From the NCBI RefSeq assembly GCF_027889715.1, contig NZ_JAPJZH010000005.1:1-64000 (forward strand): a stretch of 64,000 nt of DNA, given 5' to 3'. The position numbers and the translations under genes are program-made. Of the stretch, positions 18,024-27,734 are shown in pieces; position 1 is the first letter of the stretch, and every line of letters begins with the position of its first letter. Source of the stretch: Allohoeflea poritis (lineage in GTDB: Bacteria; Pseudomonadota; Alphaproteobacteria; Rhizobiales; Rhizobiaceae). Under the pieces are notes generated by a model. The model was not told where the DNA came from, did not search any database, and saw only the letters and a list, made by a program, of their open reading frames with translations.

Positions 18024-18683
18024 ATGTTTAGCAACAGGCACAAAAAAATTAGACGGCTTAAGGTTACCAGCTACTGGGCTGGGATTATTATCGTGCCCCT
18101 AACTGGTATAATATTCGGCCACCAGTTGCTCACTGACGAAGTTGCTCTTGCTCAAAAAAACCAGACAGGAAACAACAACATATTTATTGGAGGCGATTCG
18201 AACGGTGACGTAAACAGCAACAACATCACCATCGGTGAGCTAAATTTGATAGTTGACGAGAAACTGGGAGAAATCGAAAATTCTGCCCAACGGCAAGTAG
18301 CCTTAGAACTGGCTAGTGTCCTAGAGAGTCTTGTTCGCGATGGACAAATTTTAATTACACCTCCTGCTGCACAGTCATTGATGGACGAAGTAATACAGCT
18401 TGCCAAGAAAACACCTTTGAAAAGAGATAATATTGTCAGTCAGCAGTTTGAGCTTCCGGCCGGGCGTGCTGTTTTCCTTTTTGGTGGTCGAAATCGGATT
18501 GCGTTCAAGCATTGGAGTTGGCGAGGCTTTGCCACGTTGTCCTTCAATGGAAACGAGATTGAAGTGAATTTCGGTGGTTCTGTTCCCTTCAATCACAATG
18601 GTGTTCAGTGCGAGTTGGTTCTGAATGGCGTAAATTCGAGGAAGCGCACAGCGGACTTTACGGCATTTTGCGGCAAGGGCTAA
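18024..18683 (+). CDS. Unrecognised membrane-anchored protein in AT-rich patch
   Basis: A 219-residue protein with a basic N-terminus (RHKKIRRLK), one hydrophobic segment at about residues 17-32, then an outside or periplasmic domain. After the membrane segment comes an Asn/Gly-rich stretch (GNNNIFIGGDSNGDVNSNN), a helical region (about 75-120) and a beta-rich C-terminal half with two cysteines. A strong ribosome-binding site, GGAGG, precedes the ATG. Codon use is AT-rich, unlike all neighbours, suggesting recent transfer. I recognise no family and propose no function. Confidence 0.65.
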   Translation: MFSNRHKKIRRLKVTSYWAGIIIVPLTGIIFGHQLLTDEVALAQKNQTGNNNIFIGGDSNGDVNSNNITIGELNLIVDEKLGEIENSAQRQVALELASVLESLVRDGQILITPPAAQSLMDEVIQLAKKTPLKRDNIVSQQFELPAGRAVFLFGGRNRIAFKHWSWRGFATLSFNGNEIEVNFGGSVPFNHNGVQCELVLNGVNSRKRTADFTAFCGKG

Positions 18684-18890
18684 GTTTAGTCGCCCTACCA
18701 ACCCTTCAATCAAAGGTGCAGGAGTTTAACTGCTGCTCCGCCTTCATGGCGTCACCCGACACATTTTCGTTGATGGCTTGCTTCCGGGCTCGGTACACTT
18801 GACAAATGCGACTGTTGTCGAGGAACGTTCGCTGACTCCCGGCCACATGCGTCGGTGATATAACATACGCGCGATATAAGAGTGGGCACC

Positions 18891-19349
18891 ATGACCGGCG
18901 AACCGAAGATCGAGATTGACCTGCTGCGGCTGAAGGATGCGCGTGAATTGGCGCCGCTTATCGCCGCCTATGGTCAGTCACTAAAGCGCGGTGCGCCCAG
19001 ACGGCCTGACGAATTCTACGCCGAAGCGCTGCTGCAGGACCGCGTCGCACAATTGCTCGGCGCGCGCCTCGACGGCGTGCTCGTCGGCTTCATCGTCTTT
19101 TACGACCTGCCGGATCCCGTCACCGGCATGCGTTTCGGCCAGGTGGATCATCTCTATGTGCACCATGAACAGCGCCGAAAGGGCATAGCAAAGGCGATGA
19201 TCGACGTGCTGTCCGAGGACGGCGAGTCGCGCGGCTGGAGCAAGCTTGTCCTGAATGCGCCGCGCCAGCCGGAGGAAGGCAAAAAGCTCTATGAGGGCAT
19301 TGCCGCGACCGGTGATTGGGCCGCATTCGTCATTCATTTCGATCGCTGA
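18891..19349 (+). CDS. GNAT-family N-acetyltransferase
   Basis: A 152-residue GNAT acetyltransferase. The acetyl-CoA loop is visible as VHHEQRRKGIAKAMIDVLSE at about residues 88-107 (the R/Q-x-x-G-x-A pattern), preceded by the beta strand GQVDHLYV. It transfers an acetyl group to an amine of unknown nature. The start at 18891 gives the best family fit; a GTG at 18882 is also in frame. It stands alone between the AT-rich patch and the sdh operon. Confidence 0.88.
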   Translation: MTGEPKIEIDLLRLKDARELAPLIAAYGQSLKRGAPRRPDEFYAEALLQDRVAQLLGARLDGVLVGFIVFYDLPDPVTGMRFGQVDHLYVHHEQRRKGIAKAMIDVLSEDGESRGWSKLVLNAPRQPEEGKKLYEGIAATGDWAAFVIHFDR

Positions 19350-19432
19350 GACGCGCGACGTCTACCGCACCGCAAAAATTTTTTGGCGGCGCTTTCCGGG
19401 CGGTTTTTAAACTATTGGCTGCTTTCAATCGA

Positions 19433-19449
19433 TTTGGAAGCGTTCTAAA
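19433..19449. promoter_or_regulatory. Irr-box-like (iron control element) palindrome upstream of sdhC
   Basis: TTTGGAA (19433-19439), a 3-bp spacer and TTCTAAA (19443-19449) form a 7-3-7 inverted repeat with one mismatch. It closely resembles the iron control element bound by the rhizobial regulator Irr (TTTAGAA-N3-TTCTAAA, recalled from literature). It lies about 46 bp upstream of the -35 hexamer of sdhC. Succinate dehydrogenase carries three Fe-S clusters and a haem, so iron control would make sense. Binding is inferred. Confidence 0.5.
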
Positions 19450-19494
19450 ATCATTTAGCCGGAATTCGGGCCTTGCAGGGGCCGCTGCCACGCT

Positions 19495-19523
19495 TTGACG
19501 CACCGCTGCAAAGACACTATTAA
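19495..19523 (+). promoter_or_regulatory. Sigma-70 promoter of sdhCDAB
   Basis: TTGACG (19495-19500) and TATTAA (19518-19523) are spaced by exactly 17 bp, 68 bp before the sdhC start. This is one of the best promoter matches I saw in the window. Confidence 0.65.
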
Positions 19524-19590
19524 CATGCCTTATCGGTTCGGCTTTTCGGCCGCAGAACCGCTCTGGATACGACAGCACTTCGGAGGCCCC

Positions 19591-19983
19591 ATGGCCAACG
19601 CCTCGCAGAACAGACCCCTCTCCCCCCATCTGAGCATTTATCGGCCGATCCCCACCATGGTGATGTCGATCGTGCACCGCATAACGGGCGCGGCGCTCTA
19701 TTTCGGCACGGTCCTGGTCGCCTGGTGGCTGATTGCTACAGCCGCCGGCCCGGAATATTTCGAATTCACCAACGCCATATTCGGATCGATCATCGGGCGT
19801 CTTATCCTGTTCGGCTATACCTGGGCCCTGATCCACCACATGCTGGGCGGCATTCGCCACCTGATCTGGGACACCGGGCGGGCGCTGGACAAGCATGTCA
19901 CAACCAAAATGGCCTGGGCGACGCTCGTCCTGTCCGTTTCCCTGACCATCATATTGTGGGCCATCGCCCTCATCATCGCTTAA
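19591..19983 (+). CDS. sdhC: Succinate dehydrogenase cytochrome b556 subunit
   Basis: A 130-residue membrane anchor subunit of complex II. It opens with the signature [13 protein letters not shown] and SIVHRITG, where the His and Arg line the quinone/haem site, and has three transmembrane helices. [15 protein letters not shown] includes the axial haem histidine region. The start at 19591 has CGGAGG directly upstream. It is first in sdhCDAB, transcribed from the promoter at 19495. Confidence 0.97.
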   Translation: MANASQNRPLSPHLSIYRPIPTMVMSIVHRITGAALYFGTVLVAWWLIATAAGPEYFEFTNAIFGSIIGRLILFGYTWALIHHMLGGIRHLIWDTGRALDKHVTTKMAWATLVLSVSLTIILWAIALIIA

Positions 19984-19996
19984 CGGGAGCCTCGTC

Positions 19997-20377
19997 ATGG
20001 ATTTGCGCACACCGCTCTCCAGGGTTCGCGGACTGGGCTCGGCCAAAGAGGGCACGGATCACTTCTGGCGCCAGCGTCTGACATCCGTCGCCAATATTCC
20101 GCTCATCCTCTTCTTTGTCCTGTTTATCCTGATCTATCAGGGCGAATCCTACGAGACCGTCGCGGGTGCCCTCGGCAATCCGCTGGTTGCGGTGCTGATG
20201 GGGCTGGCGGTCCTGTCGGGACTGATCCATATGCGTCTCGGCATGCAGGTCATTATCGAGGATTATGTGCATGGCGAGGGTGCGAAAATCGTCCTTTTGA
20301 TGCTCAACAGCTTTTTCACGATCATTGTCGGCGCGCTGTCGCTGTTCGCGATCCTGAAACTCGGATTTGGAGGCTGA
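19997..20377 (+). CDS. sdhD: Succinate dehydrogenase hydrophobic anchor subunit
   Basis: A 126-residue second membrane anchor of complex II with three hydrophobic helices. It starts [19 protein letters not shown], typical of alphaproteobacterial SdhD, and contains [15 protein letters not shown]. The His in the second helix region ([15 protein letters not shown]) is the likely haem ligand. It is 13 bp downstream of sdhC. Confidence 0.95.
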   Translation: MDLRTPLSRVRGLGSAKEGTDHFWRQRLTSVANIPLILFFVLFILIYQGESYETVAGALGNPLVAVLMGLAVLSGLIHMRLGMQVIIEDYVHGEGAKIVLLMLNSFFTIIVGALSLFAILKLGFGG

Positions 20378-20384
20378 TCCCGCG

Positions 20385-22205
20385 ATGGCGAACAATACGC
20401 AACCGGCTTATCAGTTTACCGAACACAGTTTCGACGTGGTCGTCGTCGGTGCGGGCGGCGCCGGCCTGCGCGCCACGCTCGGCATGGCGGAGCAGGGTCT
20501 GCGCACCGCCTGCATCACCAAGGTCTTTCCGACCCGTTCCCACACGGTGGCGGCGCAGGGCGGCATTGCCGCGAGCCTGCAGAACATGACGCCGGACCAC
20601 TGGCAGTGGCACATGTACGACACCATCAAGGGCTCGGACTGGCTGGGCGACAATGACGCCATGGAATATCTGGCCCGCCAGGCGCCGGCGGCCGTCTATG
20701 AGCTGGAACATTACGGCGTGCCGTTCTCGCGGACCGAGGAAGGCAAGATCTATCAGCGGCCCTTCGGCGGGCACATGCAGGAATTCGGCGAGGGCCCGCC
20801 CGTGCAGCGCACCTGCGCGGCTGCCGACCGTACGGGCCATGCCATCCTGCACACGCTTTACGGTCAGTCGCTGCGTCACAATGCGCAGTTCTTCATCGAA
20901 TATTTCGCCATCGATCTGCTGATGAGCGATGACGGCGTGTGCACGGGCGTCGTTGCGTGGAACCTCGATGACGGCATGATCCACATTTTCCGCGCCAAGA
21001 TGGTGGTGCTGGCGACCGGCGGCTATGGCCGCTCCTATTTCTCAGCGACATCCGCGCATACCTGCACCGGCGACGGAAACGGCATGGTCATCCGCGCCGG
21101 GCTTCCGCTGCAGGACATGGAATTCGTGCAGTTCCACCCGACGGGGATCTATGGCGCCGGAACGCTGATCACCGAGGGCGCTCGGGGCGAGGGCGGTTAT
21201 CTCGTCAATTCCGAGGGCGAACGCTTCATGGAGCGCTACGCGCCGTCGGCGAAGGACCTGGCGTCCCGGGATGTCGTCTCGCGCTGCATGACGATGGAAA
21301 TCCGCGAGGGGCGCGGCGTCGGCAAGAAGAAGGACCATATCTTCCTGCATCTGGACCACCTCGATCCCGCGGTGCTGGCCGAACGGCTGCCCGGCATCTC
21401 CGAATCGGCCAAGATCTTCGCCGGTGTCGACGTGACCCGCGATCCGATCCCGGTGCTGCCGACGGTCCATTACAATATGGGCGGCATACCGACCAACTAT
21501 CACGGCGAGGCGCTCAATCCGACAAAGGACGATCCCGACCGGATCCAGCCCGGCCTGATGGCCGTCGGCGAAGCCGGCTGCGCCTCGGTTCACGGCGCCA
21601 ACCGGCTCGGTTCGAACTCGCTGATCGACCTCGTCGTCTTCGGTCGGGCCGCGGCGATCAAGGCCGGCGAAGTGGTCGACAGGGATGCGGAAGTCCCGCA
21701 TGTGCCGCAGGCCTGCCTTGAGAAGATCATGGACCGCTTCGACGGAAGGCGGCATGCCAACGGGTCGGTTCCCACCGCCGAGCTGCGCGACCGGATGCAA
21801 CACGCCATGCAGGAGGACGCCGCCGTCTTCCGCACCGAGGAAACACTGAAACAGGGCTGTCAGCGCCTCGACGAGATCTACAAGCAGCTCGCCGATGTGC
21901 ATGTAACCGATCGGTCGCTGATCTGGAACTCGGATCTGGTCGAGACCCTGGAACTCGACAATCTGGCCGACTGCGCGCTGCTGACGGTCTATGGCGCGGA
22001 GGCGCGCAAGGAAAGCCGCGGCGCCCATGCCCACGAGGATTTCCCGGACCGGGACGACAAGAACTGGCGCGTCCACACGCTCGGCTGGATCGAGGATGGC
22101 AAGGTCCGGCTCGAATACCGGCCGGTGCATACCGAGACCCTGACGAGCGAAGAAGAAGGCGGCATCGCGCTTGCCAGGATCGCGCCGAAGAAGCGCGTGT
22201 ACTGA
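20385..22205 (+). CDS. sdhA: Succinate dehydrogenase flavoprotein subunit
   Basis: A 606-residue flavoprotein that oxidises succinate to fumarate. The dinucleotide fold [15 protein letters not shown] is at about residues 18-32, and [16 protein letters not shown] contains the histidine that carries covalent FAD. The active-site regions [20 protein letters not shown] and [17 protein letters not shown] are intact. The start at 20385 follows GGAGG. It lies 7 bp after sdhD and 15 bp before sdhB. Confidence 0.98.
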   Translation: MANNTQPAYQFTEHSFDVVVVGAGGAGLRATLGMAEQGLRTACITKVFPTRSHTVAAQGGIAASLQNMTPDHWQWHMYDTIKGSDWLGDNDAMEYLARQAPAAVYELEHYGVPFSRTEEGKIYQRPFGGHMQEFGEGPPVQRTCAAADRTGHAILHTLYGQSLRHNAQFFIEYFAIDLLMSDDGVCTGVVAWNLDDGMIHIFRAKMVVLATGGYGRSYFSATSAHTCTGDGNGMVIRAGLPLQDMEFVQFHPTGIYGAGTLITEGARGEGGYLVNSEGERFMERYAPSAKDLASRDVVSRCMTMEIREGRGVGKKKDHIFLHLDHLDPAVLAERLPGISESAKIFAGVDVTRDPIPVLPTVHYNMGGIPTNYHGEALNPTKDDPDRIQPGLMAVGEAGCASVHGANRLGSNSLIDLVVFGRAAAIKAGEVVDRDAEVPHVPQACLEKIMDRFDGRRHANGSVPTAELRDRMQHAMQEDAAVFRTEETLKQGCQRLDEIYKQLADVHVTDRSLIWNSDLVETLELDNLADCALLTVYGAEARKESRGAHAHEDFPDRDDKNWRVHTLGWIEDGKVRLEYRPVHTETLTSEEEGGIALARIAPKKRVY

Positions 22206-22220
22206 GGAGAAATCGGCGAA

Positions 22221-23000
22221 ATGGTTGAACTTGCGCTTCCCAAGAACTCGCAGATCACCGGCGGCAAGACCTGGCCCAAGCCGGAGGGCGCGACCAATCT
22301 GCGCGAATTCCGGATCTACCGCTGGTCGCCCGACGACGGCAAGAACCCGTCCATCGACACCTACCATGTCGATCTCGACGATTGCGGGCCCATGGTTCTC
22401 GACGGGCTCTTGTGGATCAAGAACAAGGTGGATCCGACGCTGACCCTGCGCCGCTCGTGCCGCGAGGGTATCTGCGGTTCCTGCGCCATGAATATCGACG
22501 GCACCAATACGCTGGCCTGTACGAAGGGCATGGACGAGATCGACGGCACGGTGAAAATCTACCCGCTGCCGCACCTGCCGGTGGTCAAGGATCTGGTTCC
22601 GGATCTCAATAATTTCTACGCACAGCACCGTTCCATCGAGCCGTGGCTGAAGACGACAACACCGGCGCCGGAAACCGAGTGGCTGCAGTCGCATGAAGAC
22701 CGCCTCAAGCTGGACGGTCTTTACGAGTGCATCCTTTGCGCCTGCTGCTCGACCTCGTGCCCGAGCTACTGGTGGAACGGCGACCGTTATCTGGGTCCGG
22801 CCGTGCTGCTGCAGGCCTATCGCTGGCTGATCGACAGCCGCGACGAGGCGACGGGCGAGCGGCTCGACGAGCTGGAAGATCCGTTCCGGCTCTATCGGTG
22901 CCACACGATCATGAACTGTGCGCAGACCTGCCCGAAAGGGCTCAACCCGGCCAAGGCGATTGCCGAAATCAAGAAGATGATGGTCGAGCGCAGGGTCTAG
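22221..23000 (+). CDS. sdhB: Succinate dehydrogenase iron-sulfur subunit
   Basis: A 259-residue Fe-S subunit carrying electrons from FAD to quinone. The [2Fe-2S] ligands are in [16 protein letters not shown] (about residues 75-90). The [4Fe-4S] and [3Fe-4S] ligands are in [16 protein letters not shown] and [24 protein letters not shown] site precedes the ATG. Its last codon overlaps the stop of the convergent metallopeptidase gene by 4 bp. Confidence 0.98.
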   Translation: MVELALPKNSQITGGKTWPKPEGATNLREFRIYRWSPDDGKNPSIDTYHVDLDDCGPMVLDGLLWIKNKVDPTLTLRRSCREGICGSCAMNIDGTNTLACTKGMDEIDGTVKIYPLPHLPVVKDLVPDLNNFYAQHRSIEPWLKTTTPAPETEWLQSHEDRLKLDGLYECILCACCSTSCPSYWWNGDRYLGPAVLLQAYRWLIDSRDEATGERLDELEDPFRLYRCHTIMNCAQTCPKGLNPAKAIAEIKKMMVERRV

Positions 23001-23677
23001 CGAAACGCCCTGAGAATCCGGAAGAGATTGAGGACCTGGAACAGCGAGGCCGCGACATAGGTATATGCGGCGGCCTTGAGGACCGCGTGCGCAGCGGGCA
23101 TGTCCTCAGGCGGCAGATAACGGCCTTGGTCGATGATCGGCATGGCGCGCCGGAAACTTGCGTCGAACTCAACCGGCAACATGACCAGATGGGCGGCGAC
23201 ACGGATCAGACCGATCAGAACGACCGCCGCCACGCCGAACAGGAAGAAGCGCGGCGACAGTGCCGCGCCGCCAAGCGCCGAGAGACCGAAAATGACAATC
23301 GTGCCGATCCGGTCGGTGAGATTGGCGGTCGATACCAGCCGGTGACACCATCTAAGGGGCCGATAGGCATCGCGGTCCTGCAGCGCGTGCCCGACCTCGT
23401 GCGCAGCGACGGCGACAGCGGTGACGGAGCGGCCCTCGTAAAGCGCGCGTGACAGGCGCACGGCCTTGTCCCTGGGATCGTAATGGTCGCCCTCCTCGGT
23501 GATATCGACCGGGACGTCATTGAGACCATGATGATCGAGAAGATGGCGCGCGAACTCACCGCCCGTGCCCGGATAATCGGGACGATCGGCGGCATGGGTG
23601 CGCATCACGTGCCGCACCCAAAGGGTCGGCCCGAAAGCCAGTCCCATCAACAGAACAAGTGCCGCAATCCAAAGCAT
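22997..23677 (-). CDS. Membrane zinc metallopeptidase (YugP/DUF2268-like 'neutral zinc' type)
   Basis: A 226-residue membrane protein resembling the YugP-type zinc metallopeptidases. An N-terminal hydrophobic helix leads to a domain with [14 protein letters not shown] at about residues 88-101, the HExxH-like zinc motif (HEVGH). Two more hydrophobic segments follow at about 120-165 and a C-terminal amphipathic region. The ATG at 23677 was chosen; a GTG at 23701 is also in frame. It is convergent with sdhB and overlaps it by 4 bp. The substrate is unknown. Confidence 0.82.
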   Translation of the reverse strand: MLWIAALVLLMGLAFGPTLWVRHVMRTHAADRPDYPGTGGEFARHLLDHHGLNDVPVDITEEGDHYDPRDKAVRLSRALYEGRSVTAVAVAAHEVGHALQDRDAYRPLRWCHRLVSTANLTDRIGTIVIFGLSALGGAALSPRFFLFGVAAVVLIGLIRVAAHLVMLPVEFDASFRRAMPIIDQGRYLPPEDMPAAHAVLKAAAYTYVAASLFQVLNLFRILRAFR

Positions 23678-23778
23678 CGAAACGGTTCCGTGCAGCCGCA
23701 CATAAAATTTGCGCCCGGTTCAGGCGCCAATCCGTAGATAATGCGGCGACCGGCGCGGTTCCAGCCCGCAGCTCTGCC

Positions 23779-25386
23779 TCACACCTCTAGGTCGCGCAGC
23801 ACCGCCTCGTCATAGCCGATCCGCGCCAGGATCGAATCGGTCTGCTCGTCGAACCGGTTCTGGCTCAGCGCCGAGCGCAACGCGAACCCGTACATGACGG
23901 CGCAGAAGACCGCGCAAACCAGGATATCGTAGCCTTCCGGTATGAACCCGATGCCGCCGAAGCTGCCGAGCCACGAGATAAGGCCGATGCCCAGACCATA
24001 GGGCAGGAGCCAGGCCGCCTGACGCAGGTCGAGATCGCTCCGGTCCATGGTGCGCAGGCGAATGGCAAACAGGACGGCGCCGACCAGCATCGCGATGCCC
24101 AGCACCTTGATGGTCTGCCAGCCGCTCCAGTAGACAATGAGGGTGGCGAGGATGAAGGTCGCGTAGCCGACGGCCTTGGCGGCGGGCAGGCGGAACGGGC
24201 GCTTGTAGTCGGCGGCGAGCGAACGCAGCGCCACGACCGCGACGGGTCCGACGACAAAGGACAGCACCACAAGCGAACTGTGAGCGGCGACCAGCTCCGT
24301 GAAGTCAAGAAACAGTACGGCCACCCAGCCGACGGCGAGATTCAGCAACAGCGCGTTGAACGGCACGCCGAAGCGGGACAATTTCGCAAAGACCGCCGGC
24401 ATGAAACCGGAGCCGGTGAGCGCCATGACAAGGCGCGCATTGGCGCCGACGGCGACCAGGGCCGAGCCGAAGGGCGAAATCACCGCCGTGGTGTTCATCA
24501 GGCTGACCAGCCACAAAAGGCCCAGGGCGGTCGCGATCGATGCGAGCGGCCCGCCCGGATGGTTGAAATGAAGGCCCTTCCAGCCATCGGTCAGGTCGCC
24601 GGGTTGCAGGGCGCCGATAAAGGCGACCTGCAAACCGAGATAGATGACCAGGCAGATCAGCATGGCGACGATCAGCGCCAGCGGGACGTTGCGGCCCGGG
24701 TTGCGCACCTCGCCGGCCATGTCGATAGCGTGGCGGAAGCCGATCATCGAAAGGATCACGCCGCCGGAAGACACCGCCGAAAGGATGCCGCGCGCACCGT
24801 CCGGCGCAAAGCCGCCGCCGGCGGTGAAATTGGCCGGCTCGAAAGCGGATCCGACAAACATCATGGCGATGACAATGGGGACGATGACCTTGATCCAGGT
24901 TACCGAATTGTTGATGGCGGTGAAGACCTTGACGCCAAAGGCGTTGAGCACGACGAAAATGGCCATCAGGGCCAAGGTGGCGAGCGATCCGGAGAACGAC
25001 AGGTTCTCGTAGGTCGATCCTTCGAACATGAAGGGCGCATAGCGGCCGAGATAGCGCAATGTCGCCTCCACCTCGACCGGCGCCGTCAGCAGGTAGCCGA
25101 GCCATGCCGTCCAGCCCATGGCGATGGATACGACATTGCCGTGGGTGACCTGAGGGATGCTGGCGATGCCGCCCGGAAGCGGGAACATTGCCGATATCTC
25201 GGCGAAGGTCAGTGCGAGAAGCAGCATCGCGAAGGAGCCGATAACCCAGGCGACGATTGCGGCGGGCCCGGCAAGCTGTGCCGAAAGCATCGGCGCGAAG
25301 AGCCAGCCCGATCCGATGATGCCGCTGACGGCCAGGGCGATGAGGCCGATCGGTCCGATTTCGCGTTTCAGTCTGCGTTCCTGCAT
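23779..25386 (-). CDS. APC-family amino-acid permease
   Basis: A 535-residue amino acid/polyamine/organocation transporter with about twelve or more helices. The first helix carries the signature GLIALAVSGIIGSGWLFAP (GIIGSG-type motif) at about residues 13-31, and the sixth-helix region has GFRHAIDMAGEVRNPGRNVP. The start at 25386 (MQERRLKREIG) follows GGAGGT; the longer frame to 25593 reads as non-coding. It is a proton- or exchange-driven importer; the amino acid is unknown. It diverges from msrA. Confidence 0.88.
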   Translation of the reverse strand: MQERRLKREIGPIGLIALAVSGIIGSGWLFAPMLSAQLAGPAAIVAWVIGSFAMLLLALTFAEISAMFPLPGGIASIPQVTHGNVVSIAMGWTAWLGYLLTAPVEVEATLRYLGRYAPFMFEGSTYENLSFSGSLATLALMAIFVVLNAFGVKVFTAINNSVTWIKVIVPIVIAMMFVGSAFEPANFTAGGGFAPDGARGILSAVSSGGVILSMIGFRHAIDMAGEVRNPGRNVPLALIVAMLICLVIYLGLQVAFIGALQPGDLTDGWKGLHFNHPGGPLASIATALGLLWLVSLMNTTAVISPFGSALVAVGANARLVMALTGSGFMPAVFAKLSRFGVPFNALLLNLAVGWVAVLFLDFTELVAAHSSLVVLSFVVGPVAVVALRSLAADYKRPFRLPAAKAVGYATFILATLIVYWSGWQTIKVLGIAMLVGAVLFAIRLRTMDRSDLDLRQAAWLLPYGLGIGLISWLGSFGGIGFIPEGYDILVCAVFCAVMYGFALRSALSQNRFDEQTDSILARIGYDEAVLRDLEV

Positions 25387-25585
25387 GGGTATCAGGACCT
25401 CCCGCCAGAGTCGTGCGTTGACTATGCATTCAATTACCCGGCTTGGACAGGGGCGTCTTTTGTCCGGACAAGGGAAACGGTGCATCAATGTCACGTCCTC
25501 GTGACCGGGATTGACTTGTTTCCAGCGCCGGGTTCTGCGTCTATCGTGACGGAAACCGCAATAGGACAGACCGGAGCTTGAAAAC

Positions 25586-26233
25586 ATGCGCAAAGTCCTG
25601 ATCGTTGCCGCCCTTGCCGCAAGCGCCGGCGTTGCCGCAGTCGCGGGCTACGCGCCGATGGCACAGGTTCAGGCACAGGGCGAACAGCCGGAAGACGTGG
25701 AAGTCGCGATTTTCGCCGGCGGATGTTTCTGGTGCGTCGAATCGGATTTCGACCACGTTCCCGGTGTGATCGAGACCATTTCCGGATATACGGGCGGTCA
25801 TCTGGACGATCCCACCTACCGGGATGTCGTGTCGGAGACGACCGGCCACCGCGAGGCGGTGAAAATCACCTACGATCCCAAGAAGGTCACCTACGAGCAG
25901 TTGCTGGATGTGTTCTTCCGCAGTGTCGATCCCACCGATGCAAGCGGGCAGTTCTGCGACCGGGGCGAGAGTTATACAACCGCCATCTTCACCCTTGACG
26001 ATGAACAGAAGGTCCAGGCGGAGACAGCAAGCACCGATGCCATGGAGACGCTGGGCAAGACGATCGCCACGCGGATCGAACCGGCGGCGATGTTCTATCC
26101 GGCGGAGCAATATCACCAGGACTACTATCTGAAGAACCCGGTCCGCTACCGGTTTTATCGGCTTGGCTGCCGACGCGACGCGCAGATCGAGGCCCTGTGG
26201 GGCGACGAGGCCCATCGCGGCATCGTCAAGTAA
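25586..26233 (+). CDS. msrA: Exported peptide methionine sulfoxide reductase MsrA
   Basis: A 215-residue MsrA that reduces methionine-S-sulfoxide. The catalytic motif GCFWCVESDF is at about residues 46-55. YPAEQYHQDY and NPVRYRFYRLGCRRD near the C-terminus are also typical, the latter Cys possibly recycling. The first 30 residues form a signal peptide (MRKVLIVAALAASAG, cut near AQGEQ), so this copy probably acts in the periplasm. No msrB is adjacent. The gene ends 6 bp from the convergent YHYH gene. Confidence 0.93.
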   Translation: MRKVLIVAALAASAGVAAVAGYAPMAQVQAQGEQPEDVEVAIFAGGCFWCVESDFDHVPGVIETISGYTGGHLDDPTYRDVVSETTGHREAVKITYDPKKVTYEQLLDVFFRSVDPTDASGQFCDRGESYTTAIFTLDDEQKVQAETASTDAMETLGKTIATRIEPAAMFYPAEQYHQDYYLKNPVRYRFYRLGCRRDAQIEALWGDEAHRGIVK

Positions 26234-26239
26234 ACCCGA

Positions 26240-27406
26240 TCAGCGGCCGCTTCGGGCAGCGTCCAGCGCCCGCCGGATCTCGTCCGCCGGAATTCCAAGC
26301 ATACGCGACGCGCGCTGAAAATCAGGCGGCGGCGGGCCAACAGCCCGTCTGAGCGCATCAGCCGAAACGCCGAGTTGCGCCGCGGCGTTTGCCAGGACCT
26401 GTTGGGGCCCGCCCGGTCCGCCGGGCCGGTTTTCCGGACCGCCCCTGCCCTGGCGCGGGCCATCGTCTGGTCCCTGCGGCGCGCCGCCCATCGATCCGGG
26501 CAGATTGGCCGGCGTTCCCATGAAGCAGCCGATCGAATAGGGATACTCGTCGGTCATGTGATAGTGGTAAAGGGTCCGCGCCTCACCGTCCCAGTTGATG
26601 GCGTGGGAATGGCCGTGGCAGGCATCGAGGTCTTGATTGGTCAGTTTCCTGCCGCCCTCGCCGTATTTTCCGAACAAGCCGAAGCCGTCAATGGCGTAGC
26701 CGATGAGGTCGGAGTGGCCGCCGGGCTGGGACCGCGTGTCGTCGATGCACGGCGTCATGTTGTGATAGTGATACTGGCCGGTCTGCTGCGGATGGCCGCC
26801 GCATTTGTCCTGCATTTCATGTGCGGGCGCATCGTCGCCGCGCCCGTCGAGCGCATTGTACTGGGCCGCATTGGTCAAAGTGAAACCGATCATACCCATC
26901 GGCACGCAGCTCGGGCTCGCGGCGATTTCCGGTACGGCCGGCATTTCGAGCAGTATGTCCTGCGCGGTGATGCGACCATTGTTCCGGTCATACTGGTAGG
27001 CCGGATCGCTGCGCTGGATCGGAAAAGTGCCGGTCGGATGGGTGGGCAGATTGTTGGCGCGGATGACGCGCCTTTCGCCTTCGCGCTGGATGGAAATTTC
27101 CGCCGGCCATGTCACGGACCCCTGGACGTGCGGTTTCCTGTCCGGATCCCATGTGGCTGTTCCCAGCCAGTCGCCTGATGCGTGGGCGCCGGGCGTGTTC
27201 TTGTTGAAACGCTGCTGGCACGAAAAGACGTAGCCGGCCCTGGGCGCATCCGAGATCTTGTCGTCGCCCAGCGGCAGGTCATGCGCAGATGCCTGCAAGC
27301 CCCCGGCCAAAAGCGCTGCCTGCCCCCCGGCCAGTACGAGGGCAGCGGTCGCGGAGCTCAAGATACGGCCGTTCGCCAACGGTCTGAAACGTCCCTGTCC
27401 CGGCAT
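26240..27406 (-). CDS. YHYH-domain secreted protein
   Basis: A 388-residue protein with an N-terminal export signal (about residues 15-41, ending QASAHD). The YHYH domain is clear: GQYHYHNMTPC at about residue 207 and LYHYHMTDEYPYSIGC at about 280, with GYAIDGFGLFGKYGEGG between. After about residue 305 comes a Gly/Pro-rich linker and a C-terminal segment with two similar short helices (ANAAAQLGVSADALRRAV and ASRMLGIPADEIRRAL). YHYH proteins are extracellular and may bind metal, but function is unknown. Confidence 0.82.
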   Translation of the reverse strand: MPGQGRFRPLANGRILSSATAALVLAGGQAALLAGGLQASAHDLPLGDDKISDAPRAGYVFSCQQRFNKNTPGAHASGDWLGTATWDPDRKPHVQGSVTWPAEISIQREGERRVIRANNLPTHPTGTFPIQRSDPAYQYDRNNGRITAQDILLEMPAVPEIAASPSCVPMGMIGFTLTNAAQYNALDGRGDDAPAHEMQDKCGGHPQQTGQYHYHNMTPCIDDTRSQPGGHSDLIGYAIDGFGLFGKYGEGGRKLTNQDLDACHGHSHAINWDGEARTLYHYHMTDEYPYSIGCFMGTPANLPGSMGGAPQGPDDGPRQGRGGPENRPGGPGGPQQVLANAAAQLGVSADALRRAVGPPPPDFQRASRMLGIPADEIRRALDAARSGR

Positions 27407-27734
27407 TTTTCCCCCGCAATAGGGTTGATCCGCATTGCCAGTCTATAGTGAACCTTGCCCGGGCGATGGCAAGTTAACAATTCTTAATGCGCTATCGTCC
27501 CGACCCGGGTTCACGGAAAAAGAGGCGCAAGGACAGCAGTTTCGACGCGCGGTTGCGTTGCGGACGCGGTCGATGGCGCGCCCGCTGATCCGTGGCGGAC
27601 TTTGCAGCGTAGTAAGAGTTGTGCAAATTTAATACAAATTTTGCCATCTTTGTGTATTGAATCCCTTCAACCCGATATAGGTGTTGACTGTCGGGGCAGG
27701 GATGGTTCCCGAAAATGCATATGGGGATGAATTG
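27407..27734. other. Intergenic region with palindrome upstream of Omp19-like gene
   Basis: This 328-bp gap separates the divergent YHYH and Omp19-like genes and contains no gene I can support. It is GC-rich in the middle but becomes AT-rich after about 27610, where the palindrome at 27623-27644 lies. Promoters for both genes are expected here; I could not assign -35/-10 boxes with confidence. Confidence 0.5.
27623..27644. promoter_or_regulatory. AT-rich 22-bp palindrome, candidate operator
   Basis: GCAAATTT (27623-27630) and AAATTTTGC (ending 27644) form an inverted repeat with 8-base arms and one mismatch. It lies about 90 bp before the Omp19-like start and could be an operator or part of an AT-rich upstream promoter element. 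No regulator can be named. Confidence 0.35.

Noticed and set aside
21042-22904. Reverse-strand open frame of about 620 codons opposite sdhA and sdhB
   Set aside because: Both underlying genes are certain, with all catalytic motifs. Long antisense frames are expected at this GC content and codon bias.
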